A stretch of 64,000 nucleotides of DNA from Paractinoplanes ovalisporus (lineage in GTDB: Bacteria > Actinomycetota > Actinomycetes > Mycobacteriales > Micromonosporaceae). Position numbers and translations under genes: made by a program. Of this stretch, positions 16,185-25,704 are shown piece after piece (positions within the stretch are counted from its first letter, which is position 1; every line of letters starts with the position of its first letter). Under the pieces are notes generated by a model that saw nothing but the letters and a program-made list of their open reading frames with translations, was not told where the DNA came from and made no database searches. The stretch covers positions 930,001 through 994,000 of the forward strand of contig NZ_JAENHP010000001.1 in assembly GCF_016834655.1 (NCBI RefSeq), given 5' to 3'.

Positions 16185-17458
16185 CTGTCGATCGGCGCAG
16201 ATTCCTTCAACTCACCGGTGGGGCCGCGCTCGCCACCGGCCTGGCCGCTTGCACAGGCACCGGCGGTGGCGAAACCGCCTCTCAGAATGCGAAGACCCTG
16301 CGGCTGTTCACCTACGAGGACAACGCCACCATCGAGCTGCTGCGCACGCAGGTCAAGACGTTCGACGCGCAGAACGGGACGACCACCACGGTTGACTCGC
16401 TGCCGGGTTCGGGAGCGGCCGTCTATCCCGACAAGCTGCGCACCGAACTGCTCGGCGGCAAGGGCCCGGACGTGTGGCGCATCTGGGGCGGCCAGATCGG
16501 CGCGCCGTTCGTGAAGGCGAAGCAGGCCATGGATCTGAGCGCCTACTATTCGAAGTTCGGCTGGGACGCCAAGCTCAACCAGGCCGCGGTCGCCGGCATG
16601 ACGTTCGACGGCGTCAAGGGCGGCTTGCCGTTCATCGCGCTGGGTATCGGCGGCTGGTACCGCAAGGCCGCGTTCACCAAGGCCGGCATCAGCAAACCCC
16701 CTTCCTCGTACGGGGAACTGGAAGAGGCCAACGCCAAGCTGGTCGCCTCCGGGGTCACGCCGCTGGGCACCGGAGGCAAGTACGGCTGGCACGTGATGCG
16801 CCTGTTCGAATATCTGCTCGAGGTGTCGGCCGGTCCCGAGCTGCACGACAAACTGCTGACCGGCGACGAGAGCTGGGACCGTCCCGAGGTCGTCACCGCG
16901 TTCACGAACTTCAAGAAGTGGCAGGACCAGAAGTGGATGCCCACCGGCGCGGTCGGGCTCGACCCGGCCGACGTCGAGCTCTGGTACGTGCAGGGCAAGT
17001 CCGCGTACACGATCACCGGGCCGTGGACCGAGGCGCAGGGCATCCAGTCCGGCGGCAAGAAGTCGGCCGACTTCGGCGTCTTCGCGTTCCCCACCGGTCA
17101 CGAACCGGCGCGGCACTCGGGCTTCGTCGAGGGCTACATGATCAACGCGAAGAGCGGGAACCCCGACATGTCGGCCGCCCTGCTCGACTTCCTCATCAAG
17201 CCCGAGACCCAGAAGGCGCTGAAGATAACGGCCTCGGTGGTGGCCGGCGCCGAGCCCGACCAGGCGACGCTGCCGCTTTCGTACGAGTGGGCGCAGGGCC
17301 CCGGGCAGCAGCCGTTCTACACGATCCAGGACCAGGCCTTCCCCAAGAAGGAAGCCGACCAGTATTTCGCCGTGCAGAGCGACGTGTTGCAGGGCAAGAC
17401 CAACCCGGCCCAGGCCGCCAAGAAGATGCAGGACGTCGTCAAGGCCTGGAAGAAATGA
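16181..17458 (+). CDS. ABC transporter substrate-binding lipoprotein (CUT1 type, Tat-exported)
   Basis: 425 residues. The N-terminus carries a Tat motif (DRRRFLQLTGG) followed by a lipobox (LAAC, Cys near residue 24), so it should be exported folded and lipid-anchored. The mature part is a family-1 extracellular solute-binding protein (LRLFTYEDNATIELL; LRTELLGGKGPDVWRIWGG; QGKSAYTITGPWTEAQ). The start overlaps the truncated nucleoside hydrolase by ATGA, and the stop overlaps the first permease by ATGA, so the three are translationally coupled. The neighbouring nucleoside hydrolase suggests a nucleoside or ribose-containing ligand, an inference only. Confidence 0.92.
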   Translation: MTVDRRRFLQLTGGAALATGLAACTGTGGGETASQNAKTLRLFTYEDNATIELLRTQVKTFDAQNGTTTTVDSLPGSGAAVYPDKLRTELLGGKGPDVWRIWGGQIGAPFVKAKQAMDLSAYYSKFGWDAKLNQAAVAGMTFDGVKGGLPFIALGIGGWYRKAAFTKAGISKPPSSYGELEEANAKLVASGVTPLGTGGKYGWHVMRLFEYLLEVSAGPELHDKLLTGDESWDRPEVVTAFTNFKKWQDQKWMPTGAVGLDPADVELWYVQGKSAYTITGPWTEAQGIQSGGKKSADFGVFAFPTGHEPARHSGFVEGYMINAKSGNPDMSAALLDFLIKPETQKALKITASVVAGAEPDQATLPLSYEWAQGPGQQPFYTIQDQAFPKKEADQYFAVQSDVLQGKTNPAQAAKKMQDVVKAWKK

Positions 17459-18342
17459 CCAGAGCCCGGACCAGGCACGGGGGCCTGGTCGCCTGGGCGT
17501 TCGCGGCGCCCGCCCTGCTCGTCTACTTCACCTTCCTCGTCTATCCGGCGTTGTCGTCGCTGTGGTTCAGCTTCACCGACTGGGACGGGCTCAGCCCCGG
17601 CTACAACGTGGTCGGTCTGCAGAACTATGCGTCCATGGTGGACGATCCGGTGGTCGTACGGGCAGCTCTGAACAACCTCATCTGGGCCGTCGTCACTGTC
17701 GTGGTGCCGGTGGTGCTCGGGCTGGTGCTGGCGGTGCTGCTCAACGGCAAGGTGCGCGGGAAACCGCTGCTGCGCCTCGTCTTCTACACCCCGGCGGTGC
17801 TGCCGCTGGTGTCGGTCGCGTCGATCTGGGGCTGGCTCTACAACCCGGAGTACGGCGCCATCAACGCCTTCCTGCGCTCGGCCGGGCTCGACGGGCTGGC
17901 GCAGCCGTGGCTGGGCCAGGACTCGACGGCGCTGGGCGCGACGATGGTGGCCGCGATCTGGCTGCGCGTCGGCTTTCCCATGCTGCTCTATCTGGCCGCT
18001 CTGCAGGGCATCAACCCCGACCTGTACGAGGCGGCGACCGTCGACGGCGCGGGCCGGTGGCAGCAGTTCTGGCACATCACCATGCCCGGTCTGCGGCCCG
18101 CCCACTACGTGGTGATCGCGCTGTCGGTCATCGACTCGTTCAAGGTGTTCGACCTCATCTACGCCATGACGTACGGGGGTCCGGGCACCGCGACCCAGGT
18201 GATGGGCACGTGGATGTACTTCAACGTGTTCCAGTACAACCAGGCCGGCTACGGCACGGCCATCGCCGTCGTCATCACCGTGGTGGCGATCGCGGTCAGC
18301 ATCCCGTACGTCCGTTCCCAGACGAGGGAGCATGCGGCATGA
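17455..18342 (+). CDS. ABC sugar permease, MalF-like
   Basis: 295 residues from ATG 17455, which overlaps the binding-protein stop. Six transmembrane spans, first AFAAPALLVYFTFLVYPALSSLW. The cytoplasmic EAA loop that docks the ATPase is EAATVDGAGRWQQFWHITMP (around residue 190). Typical for the first permease of CUT1 sugar transporters. The stop overlaps the next permease start by 4 bp. No ATPase gene is in the cluster, so a shared MsiK-type ATPase encoded elsewhere is probably used. Confidence 0.93.
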   Translation: MTRARTRHGGLVAWAFAAPALLVYFTFLVYPALSSLWFSFTDWDGLSPGYNVVGLQNYASMVDDPVVVRAALNNLIWAVVTVVVPVVLGLVLAVLLNGKVRGKPLLRLVFYTPAVLPLVSVASIWGWLYNPEYGAINAFLRSAGLDGLAQPWLGQDSTALGATMVAAIWLRVGFPMLLYLAALQGINPDLYEAATVDGAGRWQQFWHITMPGLRPAHYVVIALSVIDSFKVFDLIYAMTYGGPGTATQVMGTWMYFNVFQYNQAGYGTAIAVVITVVAIAVSIPYVRSQTREHAA

Positions 18343-19220
18343 CCACCGTGGTTCTTCCCGAGGGGGCCGTCGAATCCGGCGAGGAAGCCGTCAACAAGAA
18401 GCCCCGAGGAGGTGTCGGCTCGACGGTGCTGATGACGATCGCGGCGCTCGTCTGGATCTCGCCGCTCGTGCTGCTCGTCATCACCGCCGTGCGGCCGCTC
18501 TCCGACTTCGTGGCGCAGGGACCGCTGTCGTGGCCGGGCACCTTCACGATGCAGAACTTCTCCGACGCGTGGGGAATCGGGAACTTCGCTACGACGTACC
18601 GGAACAGCACTCTGCTCCTGATTCTGAAGGTGCCGCTGGGCGTGTTCGTGTCGGCGATGCTCGCCTACGCCCTGGCGAAGCTGCGCATCCGGTTCGGCGC
18701 GGCCATCATGTACACCGTCTTTCTCGGCCTCACGATCCCCATCTACATCACGATCGTGCCGGTCTTCGTGATGGCCCGCAGCGCCGGGCTCACCGACAGC
18801 CTGATCGGGCTCATCGGGCCCTACCTGGCCTTCGGCATCCCGTTCGAGGTGCTGGTGCTGCAGTCGTTCATCCGGCAGATCCCCGACGAGATCGTCGAGG
18901 CGGCCCGGATCGACGGCGCCGGGGCGTGGCGCATCTTCCTCACCATCGTGCTGCCCCTGTCGGCGCCGGCGCTGGTGACCGTGCTGATCCTGGACGCGGT
19001 GGCCACCTGGAACGAGTTCCTGTTCGCGCTGATCCTGCTCAACTCCGACGCCCACAAGACGATCCCGGTGGGGTTGCTGAACTTCCAGGGCCAGTTCTCC
19101 AACAACAGCACCGGCCTGGCCGCGGGCATCCTGATCGCGGTGGTGCCGATCCTCGTCGCGTACACGTTCCTGCAACGCTGGATCGTCGGCGGGCTCACCG
19201 CCGGCGCCTCCAAGGGATGA
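18339..19220 (+). CDS. ABC sugar permease, MalG-like
   Basis: 293 residues from ATG 18339. A polar N-terminus of ~28 residues is followed by six membrane spans. The EAA loop is EAARIDGAGAWRIFLTIVLP. The C-terminus (FLQRWIVGGLTAGASKG) is the usual ending of MalG-type permeases. It is the last gene of the uptake operon and stops only 4 bp before the end of the convergent flavin reductase gene, with no hairpin between them. Confidence 0.93.
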   Translation: MTTVVLPEGAVESGEEAVNKKPRGGVGSTVLMTIAALVWISPLVLLVITAVRPLSDFVAQGPLSWPGTFTMQNFSDAWGIGNFATTYRNSTLLLILKVPLGVFVSAMLAYALAKLRIRFGAAIMYTVFLGLTIPIYITIVPVFVMARSAGLTDSLIGLIGPYLAFGIPFEVLVLQSFIRQIPDEIVEAARIDGAGAWRIFLTIVLPLSAPALVTVLILDAVATWNEFLFALILLNSDAHKTIPVGLLNFQGQFSNNSTGLAAGILIAVVPILVAYTFLQRWIVGGLTAGASKG

Positions 19221-19224
19221 GCGG

Positions 19225-19713
19225 TCAGGCGACCGTCGTGTAGCGCGCCTCGTGATAGACCAGCGGGGCGCCGGCGCCGGGCGCGGTGTGCAGCACCAGG
19301 CCCACGACCAGAAAGTGGTCGCCGACCTCGACGACCTGATCGACCGCGCAGGACAGATGGGCCAGCGCGCCGCTCAGCCAGGGCACCCCGGCGGCGCCCG
19401 GTGACCACGCGGTGGCGGCGAACCGGTCGGCGCCGGGGCGGGCGAAGGTCTGCGCCAGGGCCGGCTGTCCGGCGGCCAGCAGGTTGACGCCGAAGTGGCC
19501 GGCCCCGCGGATCACCGGCCAGGTGCGCGAGCGCCGATCGGCATAGAACGAGACCAGCGGTGGCGTCAGCGAGGCCGCCGTGAACGAGGTGACGGTCAGG
19601 CCGGCCGGGCCGTCGGGGCCGAGCGCGGTCACCACCACGACCCCGGCGGCGTGCCCGCGCAGACAGGTGCGGAACTCGTCCGGTGAGACCCGGCCGAGCG
19701 TCGGGATCGTCAC
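19225..19713 (-). CDS. Flavin reductase-like domain protein
   Basis: 162 residues from GTG 19713, which overlaps the methyltransferase stop in a GTGA. The sequence shows the flavin-reductase (HpaC/FMN-binding split barrel) pattern: MTIPTLGRVSPDEFRTCLRGHAAGVVVVTA, LTVTSFTAASLTPPLVSFYADRRSRTW, FGVNLLAAGQ, HFLVVGLVL. Members reduce FMN or FAD with NAD(P)H and supply it to partner oxygenases or dehydrogenases. It is the last gene of the putative RiPP operon, so it may serve the two flavin-dependent SagB-like enzymes. This partnership is inferred. Confidence 0.85.
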   Translation of the reverse strand: MTIPTLGRVSPDEFRTCLRGHAAGVVVVTALGPDGPAGLTVTSFTAASLTPPLVSFYADRRSRTWPVIRGAGHFGVNLLAAGQPALAQTFARPGADRFAATAWSPGAAGVPWLSGALAHLSCAVDQVVEVGDHFLVVGLVLHTAPGAGAPLVYHEARYTTVA

Positions 19714-20282
19714 GACGACCGGCGGTGGGCCGCGATCACGAGCCCCGACGCCCAGTCGACCAGCGTGGGCACCAGATCCGGCTCCTCCATGATCTCGCGG
19801 CGGAACCGCTCCACGCGCGGGTGGTGCGCCTCGGTCCATTTTTCCTGCGGCAACAGGTCGTCGGCGACGAACAGGGCGCCGTCGCGCAGATGCCGCAGCA
19901 CCAGGTCGCGCCGGTCGAACTTGGTGACCGTGGTGTCGACGAACGCGAAGTCGAACGGCTCGCCGTCGTACGCCTCGAGCCACGCGCCGGCGTCGGTCGT
20001 GACCACCGTGACCCGGCTGTCGTGCTTGAGCAGGTCGCGGCAGACCGCGGCCACGTTGGGGGCGACCTCGAGGGTGGTCAGGGCCGAGGTCTCGTCCATG
20101 CCGTCGAGCAGCCAGGCCGAGCCGACCCCGATGCCGGCGCCCACCTCGAGGAAACGCCCGCCGGGCTTGGTGGCGGCCAGGGTGCGCAGCAGGCGCCCGG
20201 TCATCGACTCCGACGACAGCCGCCATCCGGCGCGTTGGCCGATCGCCTCGATGCGTTCGACCAGGGGCGGTACGAGGGTCAT
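19710..20282 (-). CDS. Class I SAM-dependent O-methyltransferase-like protein
   Basis: 190 residues. The SAM site is FLEVGAGIGVGSAWLLDGM (residues ~43-61), followed by LTTLEVAPNVAAVCRDLL, FDFAFVDTT and LRDGALFVADDLL, the order found in catechol/caffeoyl-CoA-type O-methyltransferases. It starts at ATG 20282, overlapping the TPR gene's stop by ATGA, and ends overlapping the flavin reductase start. In the putative RiPP operon it could methylate the peptide (for example a Tyr-derived or C-terminal oxygen), but the target is not known. Confidence 0.85.
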   Translation of the reverse strand: MTLVPPLVERIEAIGQRAGWRLSSESMTGRLLRTLAATKPGGRFLEVGAGIGVGSAWLLDGMDETSALTTLEVAPNVAAVCRDLLKHDSRVTVVTTDAGAWLEAYDGEPFDFAFVDTTVTKFDRRDLVLRHLRDGALFVADDLLPQEKWTEAHHPRVERFRREIMEEPDLVPTLVDWASGLVIAAHRRSS

Positions 20283-21487
20283 GTCAGTTCCTCCTTCAGC
20301 AGGTACTCCCGTGGTTCGACGGCGGTCGTGTCCAGGTCGAGGCAGCGGCCCATGGCTTCGGCCGCCTCACGCGGGCGACCGGCGAGAGCGTGGCACTGCC
20401 CGGCCCGGTACCAGCCCACTGCACCGTCGCCGGTGCCCAGTTCGCCCGCGGCGGCATACCAGCGGGCGGCCTCGCCGTAGTCGTGCAGGGCCGCGTAGGC
20501 GTCGCCGACCACCAGACGGCTCTGCACGCAGTACGGGTCGAGCGTGGCCAGTTCGTGGGCGAGTTCGCGCATCCGGGCCGGGGTGACCGCCGGGTCGGTG
20601 AGGCCGCCGGTGATGGCGATGTCGGCCAAATGTGCCCGGTCCTCCAGCGCCACCAGCTCGTCCAGTGGCTCGGCCATCAGCCGGTCGTTGTGGGCCCGGG
20701 CCTCCCGCAGCTCGGCCCGCCGTCCCTCGTGGTCGCCCTCGGCTCCGCGCAGCATGGCGAACGCGCGGTGCAGGCGGCTCAGCACCAGGTGGTCGTGCCA
20801 GCCCCCGGCCGGGCGCATGGCCGCGCGCGCTCGCTGTTCGTGGCGCCGGGCCAGGGCAAGGTCGCCCCCGCTGACGACGGTGTTGCCGATGACCTGGAAG
20901 CAGCCCTGGACGACCAGCCGGGGCGTGGCGGCCGTGGCGGCGAGCCGTTCGAACAGGGGCACGGTGGCAGCCATCCGACCGGGCAGCCGGGACCGGACCC
21001 GCGCGACGTGATAGGCGTACGCGTCCCGCTCCGGCTCCCCGGTGGGCTCGACCGCACCGGCCAGCGCGACCGCGTAGTCGCTGAACGAGAGCTGGGCCAG
21101 GTGCAGCACGAGCGCCGCCCGCCGGTCGTCGCCGAGCTCGTCGAAGCGGCGGATCCCGGCGACCAGCGAGCGCCAGCGCGGGCTCTGCTTCTCCTCGGCC
21201 AGCGCGGTCGGATCGGGGCAGTCGTAGTCGTCGAGACCGGCGTGCCGCAGCACCTGGCGGCGCAGGCCGGGCACGCCCAGCCGCGAAAACCACAGCCCGT
21301 CGTCGAGACCGCGGATCAGCCGCATGCGGATCGCCGGGAAGGGGCAGCTGCCGAGGTCGATGATCGGGCGCCAGTACATCGCCAGGCGGTTGGCCTCGAT
21401 CCCGGCCCCGCCGGCGCGGCGCGGGAAGGCCCCACGCGGATCGTGCCGGGTGTAACGGGCCCGGATCGGGGACTCAGCGGGCGGCAA
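20279..21487 (-). CDS. TPR-containing protein 1 of the RiPP-like operon
   Basis: 402 residues from TTG 21487, which has a strong GGAGGTG ribosome site 4 nt upstream, inside the end of the peptidase gene. It is a paralogue of the protein at 25694-26947. Shared blocks are RYTRxDPRGxxPR, MYWRPIIDL, WFSRLGVPGLRRQVLRHAGLD, HLAQLSFSDYAVALAGAVEPTGE, and near the C-terminus ARWYAAAGELGTGDGAVGW. Residues ~270-400 look like two to four tetratricopeptide helices. No enzyme motif or signal peptide is seen. I do not recognise the N-terminal ~150 residues. It is probably a cytoplasmic scaffold or partner for the SagB-like enzymes or the precursor. Its stop overlaps the methyltransferase start (ATGA). Confidence 0.8.
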   Translation of the reverse strand: MPPAESPIRARYTRHDPRGAFPRRAGGAGIEANRLAMYWRPIIDLGSCPFPAIRMRLIRGLDDGLWFSRLGVPGLRRQVLRHAGLDDYDCPDPTALAEEKQSPRWRSLVAGIRRFDELGDDRRAALVLHLAQLSFSDYAVALAGAVEPTGEPERDAYAYHVARVRSRLPGRMAATVPLFERLAATAATPRLVVQGCFQVIGNTVVSGGDLALARRHEQRARAAMRPAGGWHDHLVLSRLHRAFAMLRGAEGDHEGRRAELREARAHNDRLMAEPLDELVALEDRAHLADIAITGGLTDPAVTPARMRELAHELATLDPYCVQSRLVVGDAYAALHDYGEAARWYAAAGELGTGDGAVGWYRAGQCHALAGRPREAAEAMGRCLDLDTTAVEPREYLLKEELT

Positions 21488-23294
21488 GGCGCACCTCCAG
21501 GAACGCGGCGATCTCGCGGTAGAGCCGGGCCCGGTTGGCGTCGGCGTGGATGACGTGCCCCTCGTCGTCGAAGCGCAGGAACGTGACGGGCACGCCGAGG
21601 TCGCGGGCGTGGCCGACGAACCCGGTCACGTCGGCGATCGGGATGCGGGGGTCGCGGGCGCCGTGCGCGATGAGCATCGGGGCGCTGCCGGGGCCGACCG
21701 CGCTCATCGGCGACCGCTGGTCGAGCCGGGACCTCTCGACCGGCCGGCCGTCGGCGGTCTGCAGCACCTGGCGGCGCAGCTGGCGCACGAGCGGCCGCCA
21801 GTAGGCCGGCGGCTCGGCCGCGAACCGGACGAGGTCGCAGGGCGGGCTCACGGCGATGGCGCCCCGGACGATGTCGGGGCGGGTGCAGGCGGCCAGCAGG
21901 GCGGCGTAACCCCCGTACGAGCTGCCCAGGAACGCGACCCGGGCGCGGTCGACCAGGCCGAGCTCGACACCGTGGACCACCGCGTCGTAGAGGTCCTGTT
22001 GCATGCGGCCACCCCACTCGCCATAGCCGGAGAGCCGGAAGGCCGCGCCGAAGCCGGCCGAGCCGCGGAAGTTGATGTGCAGCGACTGGTAGCCGAGGGC
22101 GGCCAGATACTGCGCCTCGGCGTGGAAGCGCCACGTGTCGCGGGCAATCGGTCCACCGTGGACCAGAACCACGGTCGGCAGCGGCCCGTCCGCCTCGCCG
22201 GGACGCAGCAGATAGCCGGTGAGCGGCCGGCCGTCGCTCGCCACGAACGGGAAGTCGCGCAGTCCGGGCAGGCCCGCGCCGACCAGCTCGGGCCGGTTGT
22301 GTGCGACGACCTGTTCGGCCTCGCCGGCCCGCACGAGCCCGTGCCGCAGCGGCCCGTCCGAGTGCACGGTGCTGACCAGCCACACCCGGTCGTCGTGGCT
22401 GCGGCCGGTCAACACGGGTGTGCCGTCGTCGCCGGGGCGCAGGCGCTCGGCGACCCGGTCGGCGGCCCGGGCGGTCAGCGGCTGGTAGCGCAGCCGCTGA
22501 TCCATCACGGCGCACAGGTCGGGCTCGCCGGTGCGCGGGTCGAACCACACCCCGTCCGCCGCGACCGGATAGCCGCCGAGGTCGAGACCGGGATGGGCGA
22601 AGAGCTCGGTGACGTCCCCCGTGGCCGTCACCGAGAGCAGGCGTCGCACCGGGGATCCGGCGCTGGTGACCAGGAACAGCCGCTCGTCGTCGCGGCTGAA
22701 CCGCAGCACCGCGAGATCCGGCACCGCGTCGGCGTCGACGGTGAGCACCGTGCGCGCCCGGGCGAGGTCGGCGCCCAGCTCGACCCGGGCCGATCCGTCG
22801 GCGGCGAGCACGATCCCGCCGCGCGGCCGCAGCCGGTTGTCGATCAGCCAGCGGTGGTAGCCGGGGTTGGCGGCCAGCGGGCGCAGACTTGCGTCGTAGA
22901 GGTCCTGCCGTGGTCGCCGGCTGAGCACCAGGGCCTCAGGGTCGGTGGGGGACAGCCAGAACTCGGCCAGGCTTCCGTCGCCCAGAATCGTCCGGCGGGA
23001 GCCGTCGGAAAGCCGTACGGCGGAGAGGTTCCAGGCCTCGCGTCCACGCCGGGCATGGCGGTAGAAGACCGTGTCGCCCCCGGCCGCGAACCGGGGGCCG
23101 GTGATGCGCTCGCCCTCGTGCCCGGCCCGGCGCACGTGGTGGCCGGGCGCACCGGTCCACAGTTCCTCGCCGTCGGCGGTGCGTTTCACGTACGCCACCA
23201 CGGATCCGCTGCCGCCGAGCGTGAAGTGCCCGTTGGTCTCGGCCGCGAACAGCGCTTCGGTGACCGGCCCGCCGGCGACGACCGCCCCGGTCAT
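21474..23294 (-). CDS. S9 (prolyl oligopeptidase family) peptidase
   Basis: 606 residues from ATG 23294, overlapping the SagB-like 1 stop by ATGA. Residues ~1-360 form a beta-propeller-like domain (repeats such as LFVTSAGSPV and PDLAVLRFSRDDERLFLV). Residues ~360-606 are an alpha/beta hydrolase with VLVHGGP, the nucleophile motif GSSYGG (Ser near residue 456), an Asp in GARDPRIP (~546) and a His in DDEGHVI (~578). There is no signal peptide, so it acts in the cytoplasm. S9 peptidases cut short peptides, often after Pro. In this operon it is the best candidate for removing the leader of the precursor peptide. Confidence 0.92.
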   Translation of the reverse strand: MTGAVVAGGPVTEALFAAETNGHFTLGGSGSVVAYVKRTADGEELWTGAPGHHVRRAGHEGERITGPRFAAGGDTVFYRHARRGREAWNLSAVRLSDGSRRTILGDGSLAEFWLSPTDPEALVLSRRPRQDLYDASLRPLAANPGYHRWLIDNRLRPRGGIVLAADGSARVELGADLARARTVLTVDADAVPDLAVLRFSRDDERLFLVTSAGSPVRRLLSVTATGDVTELFAHPGLDLGGYPVAADGVWFDPRTGEPDLCAVMDQRLRYQPLTARAADRVAERLRPGDDGTPVLTGRSHDDRVWLVSTVHSDGPLRHGLVRAGEAEQVVAHNRPELVGAGLPGLRDFPFVASDGRPLTGYLLRPGEADGPLPTVVLVHGGPIARDTWRFHAEAQYLAALGYQSLHINFRGSAGFGAAFRLSGYGEWGGRMQQDLYDAVVHGVELGLVDRARVAFLGSSYGGYAALLAACTRPDIVRGAIAVSPPCDLVRFAAEPPAYWRPLVRQLRRQVLQTADGRPVERSRLDQRSPMSAVGPGSAPMLIAHGARDPRIPIADVTGFVGHARDLGVPVTFLRFDDEGHVIHADANRARLYREIAAFLEVRLAAR

Positions 23295-24334
23295 GCCGGC
23301 TCCCCGGGATCGGCCAGGAAGTGGCCGCGGGTGCCCAGCGAGCGGCCCATCGTCAGCGTGTAGACCGGCGCGTACCGGTCGTCGGGCAGGTCGCCGTGCA
23401 GGGCGAGGTAGGCCCGGTCCTTCTGGGCGGGGGTGATCAGGGTGCTGAGGCCGTACGCGTGGGCGACGATCGCGAGTTCCTGGCCGAGCACCCCGGATTC
23501 GAGGTAGAGGCGGCGCAGCCCGTGCTCGTGCCGGTAGCGCCACTGGTAGCGGGGGAAGTCGGCGACCAGCCCGATGGTCCACGCGGCGGTGGACGGCGAG
23601 CGCTGCCCCTGCAGCACGTCGATCATCGCGTGGCGGTGGTCCCCGGGCCGGGTCGCGATCAGCCGGTGGCCGAGGAGGTCATAGCGGTAGGCCCCCGGTT
23701 CGACGCCGTCCACCGCGTAGACGCAGACATGCACGTCCCAGGCCGAGCCAAAGCTGTCGAGATAGGACAACGGGTCGCTCTCCGAGATACGCTCCCGCCT
23801 TTCCCGTACGCCGGTGAGCCCGTGCCACAGCACGCCCGAGAGCTGTTCGGAGGGCACCGGCTCGTCCCGGTAGCGCCGCCCGGTGCGCCGGCTGGTGAGC
23901 AGGTCGGCCAGCTCCCGGTCGGCCGGACGCGCGGGTGGGTCCAGCTCGGTCACCGGTCCGTCCGGCAGCACCTCGGCCGGCGGCGGCCCCGAAGCGGCCA
24001 GGTAGTCCTGCAGAGCGGCGGTCCGCACCTCGCCGCGCGGGTCGTCGCTGTCGGCGTAGACCCAGCGCCGCGAGGCCACGTAGTACTGGTCGGACGGGAA
24101 CCAGCCCCGTTCCTGCCAGTGCCGCCAGCCGCCGGCGAGCTCGTCCCGGCCGGAACCGGGGTCGCGCAACCCCTCGGTCCAGGCCGCCCGCCGCTCGTCG
24201 TCGAGGATGAGGCCGGCCAGCGCCTCGGGCGACCAGCGGAAGCGCCGCCCGGTCACGGTGTCGCTCACCTCGACCGAGGAGGTCTCGGCGGCGGGCCGGA
24301 TGCGCAGGCCGAGCGGCCAGGTGTCATCTTTCAC
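23291..24334 (-). CDS. SagB-type peptide dehydrogenase 1 (atypical)
   Basis: 347 residues from GTG 24334 (VKDDTWPLGLRIRP), overlapping the MATE stop by GTGA. Residues ~1-150 form a small N-terminal domain of the kind found before SagB/ThcOx oxidases. Residues ~150-347 are a nitroreductase-like FMN domain (LTSRRTGRRYRDEPVPSEQLSGVLWHG; GAYRYDLLGHRLI; ESGVLGQELAIVAHAYGLST). The usual SPSGGARHP-type loop is replaced by SYLDSFGSAWDVHVC, so flavin or substrate binding may differ. SagB enzymes oxidise azolines to azoles in YcaO systems, but no YcaO gene exists here, so another oxidation of the peptide is likely. Confidence 0.82.
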   Translation of the reverse strand: MKDDTWPLGLRIRPAAETSSVEVSDTVTGRRFRWSPEALAGLILDDERRAAWTEGLRDPGSGRDELAGGWRHWQERGWFPSDQYYVASRRWVYADSDDPRGEVRTAALQDYLAASGPPPAEVLPDGPVTELDPPARPADRELADLLTSRRTGRRYRDEPVPSEQLSGVLWHGLTGVRERRERISESDPLSYLDSFGSAWDVHVCVYAVDGVEPGAYRYDLLGHRLIATRPGDHRHAMIDVLQGQRSPSTAAWTIGLVADFPRYQWRYRHEHGLRRLYLESGVLGQELAIVAHAYGLSTLITPAQKDRAYLALHGDLPDDRYAPVYTLTMGRSLGTRGHFLADPGEPA

Positions 24335-25704
24335 GACTGCTCCTCGGGTTGTGTCAGCTTGTGGAAGGCCCGGCGGGCCAGCACCTCGGAGGCGACCGCG
24401 CGGGCCAGCCAGTAGGCGACCAGTCCGGCGAACGCGCCTTCGAGTCCGAGGTCGAGCGGGACGGCGAGCACCCAGGCCACCGGCAGCTGCACCAGCCAGG
24501 CGGCGGCCAGGTTGGCCCACATGTCCCAGCCCGTACGCCCGAGCGCCTTGAGCAGGCTGGTCGAGCCGAGGCACCAGGCCATCAGGGGCAGGGTGAACGC
24601 GACGACGACGATGGCCGAGCCGGCCGCGTCGACGGTCTCGCGGGACGACGTGAACACCGACGCCAGCGCGTTCGGGGCGGCCAGGAAGAGCACGGCCAGC
24701 GGCACCACCCCGGCCAGGATCGTGCGGCGCCCGGCCCGCCAGTGCCGGCGGGCCGCCTCGAGGTCGCCGGCCCCGACCGCCCGGCCGGTGAGGATCCGGG
24801 TCGCGGCCGCGAACGCGGTGAGCGCGGCGAAGACCAGCACGTGCAGCTCGGCGCCGATCCGGCCACCGGCCAGAGCGGCCGTGCCGGCCAGGCCGACCAC
24901 CACGAAGAACAGCGCCAGGGCGCCGTAGTCGGCGGCGGTCGAGACCATCGCGGGCCACGACAGCTTGTGCACCGAGGTCTCGAACCCGGCCTCGGCAGGT
25001 TCGGCCCGCCGGATCTCGCGGAACGGCTCGAAGCGCGCCGCGGCCACGATCAGGAAGACCAGCCCGGCGGCGGTGGCGACGGTCGTGGACAGGCCGTTGC
25101 CGACCGCGCCCATCTCGGGGAACGGGCCCGGGCCGTAGATGAGCAGAGCGTCCAGGCCGAGGTTGACCGCGTTCACACCGAGGCCGGCGATCATCGCGTA
25201 CCGGGGCCGCTTGTAGGCGCCGAACGTGGCGATGAGCAGGCCGAACGGCACGAGCAGCAGCAGTGACGGCGCCCGGGCGGACAGATAGCCCGAGGCGAGG
25301 TCGCGCAGGCCGGGGTCGTCGCCGCCGATCAGACCGGCCAGCCATCCGCCGGCGGCCCAGGTGAGCACGGCCAGCAGCAGCGCGATCGCCCCCGAATAGG
25401 CCAGCGAAGCGCGCAGCGACCGCCGGATGCCGCCCGGATTCCCCGCCCCGGCCGACCGCGCGGCCACGATCTGGTGGGCGATCAGCGACGCCATCAGGAT
25501 GTTGACGAAGATGTCGAAGACGGCCGACGAGGCCGCGACGGCGGTCAGCTCGGCGCTGCCGTAGTGCCCGATCATCGCCGTGTCGACCAGGCCGGCCAGC
25601 ACGGCCGACAGCGAGCCGACCAGGATCGGCAGGCCGAGGCCGAGCACCGCCCGGACCGGGGCGGAGGCCTCGGCGGCGTCGGGGCGGGCGCGCTCAGTCA
25701 CCAT
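24331..25704 (-). CDS. MATE-family efflux transporter
   Basis: 457 residues with twelve predicted membrane spans in two halves and the MATE signatures ILVGSLSAVLAGLVDTAMIGHYG in the first helices and LGVNAVNLGLDALLIYGPGPF in the middle. These are H+- or Na+-coupled exporters of organic molecules. Its start (ATG 25704) lies 11 bp inside the end of TPR gene 2 and its stop overlaps SagB-like gene 1, so it is part of the operon. It probably exports the mature peptide product or protects against it. Confidence 0.93.
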   Translation of the reverse strand: MVTERARPDAAEASAPVRAVLGLGLPILVGSLSAVLAGLVDTAMIGHYGSAELTAVAASSAVFDIFVNILMASLIAHQIVAARSAGAGNPGGIRRSLRASLAYSGAIALLLAVLTWAAGGWLAGLIGGDDPGLRDLASGYLSARAPSLLLLVPFGLLIATFGAYKRPRYAMIAGLGVNAVNLGLDALLIYGPGPFPEMGAVGNGLSTTVATAAGLVFLIVAAARFEPFREIRRAEPAEAGFETSVHKLSWPAMVSTAADYGALALFFVVVGLAGTAALAGGRIGAELHVLVFAALTAFAAATRILTGRAVGAGDLEAARRHWRAGRRTILAGVVPLAVLFLAAPNALASVFTSSRETVDAAGSAIVVVAFTLPLMAWCLGSTSLLKALGRTGWDMWANLAAAWLVQLPVAWVLAVPLDLGLEGAFAGLVAYWLARAVASEVLARRAFHKLTQPEEQS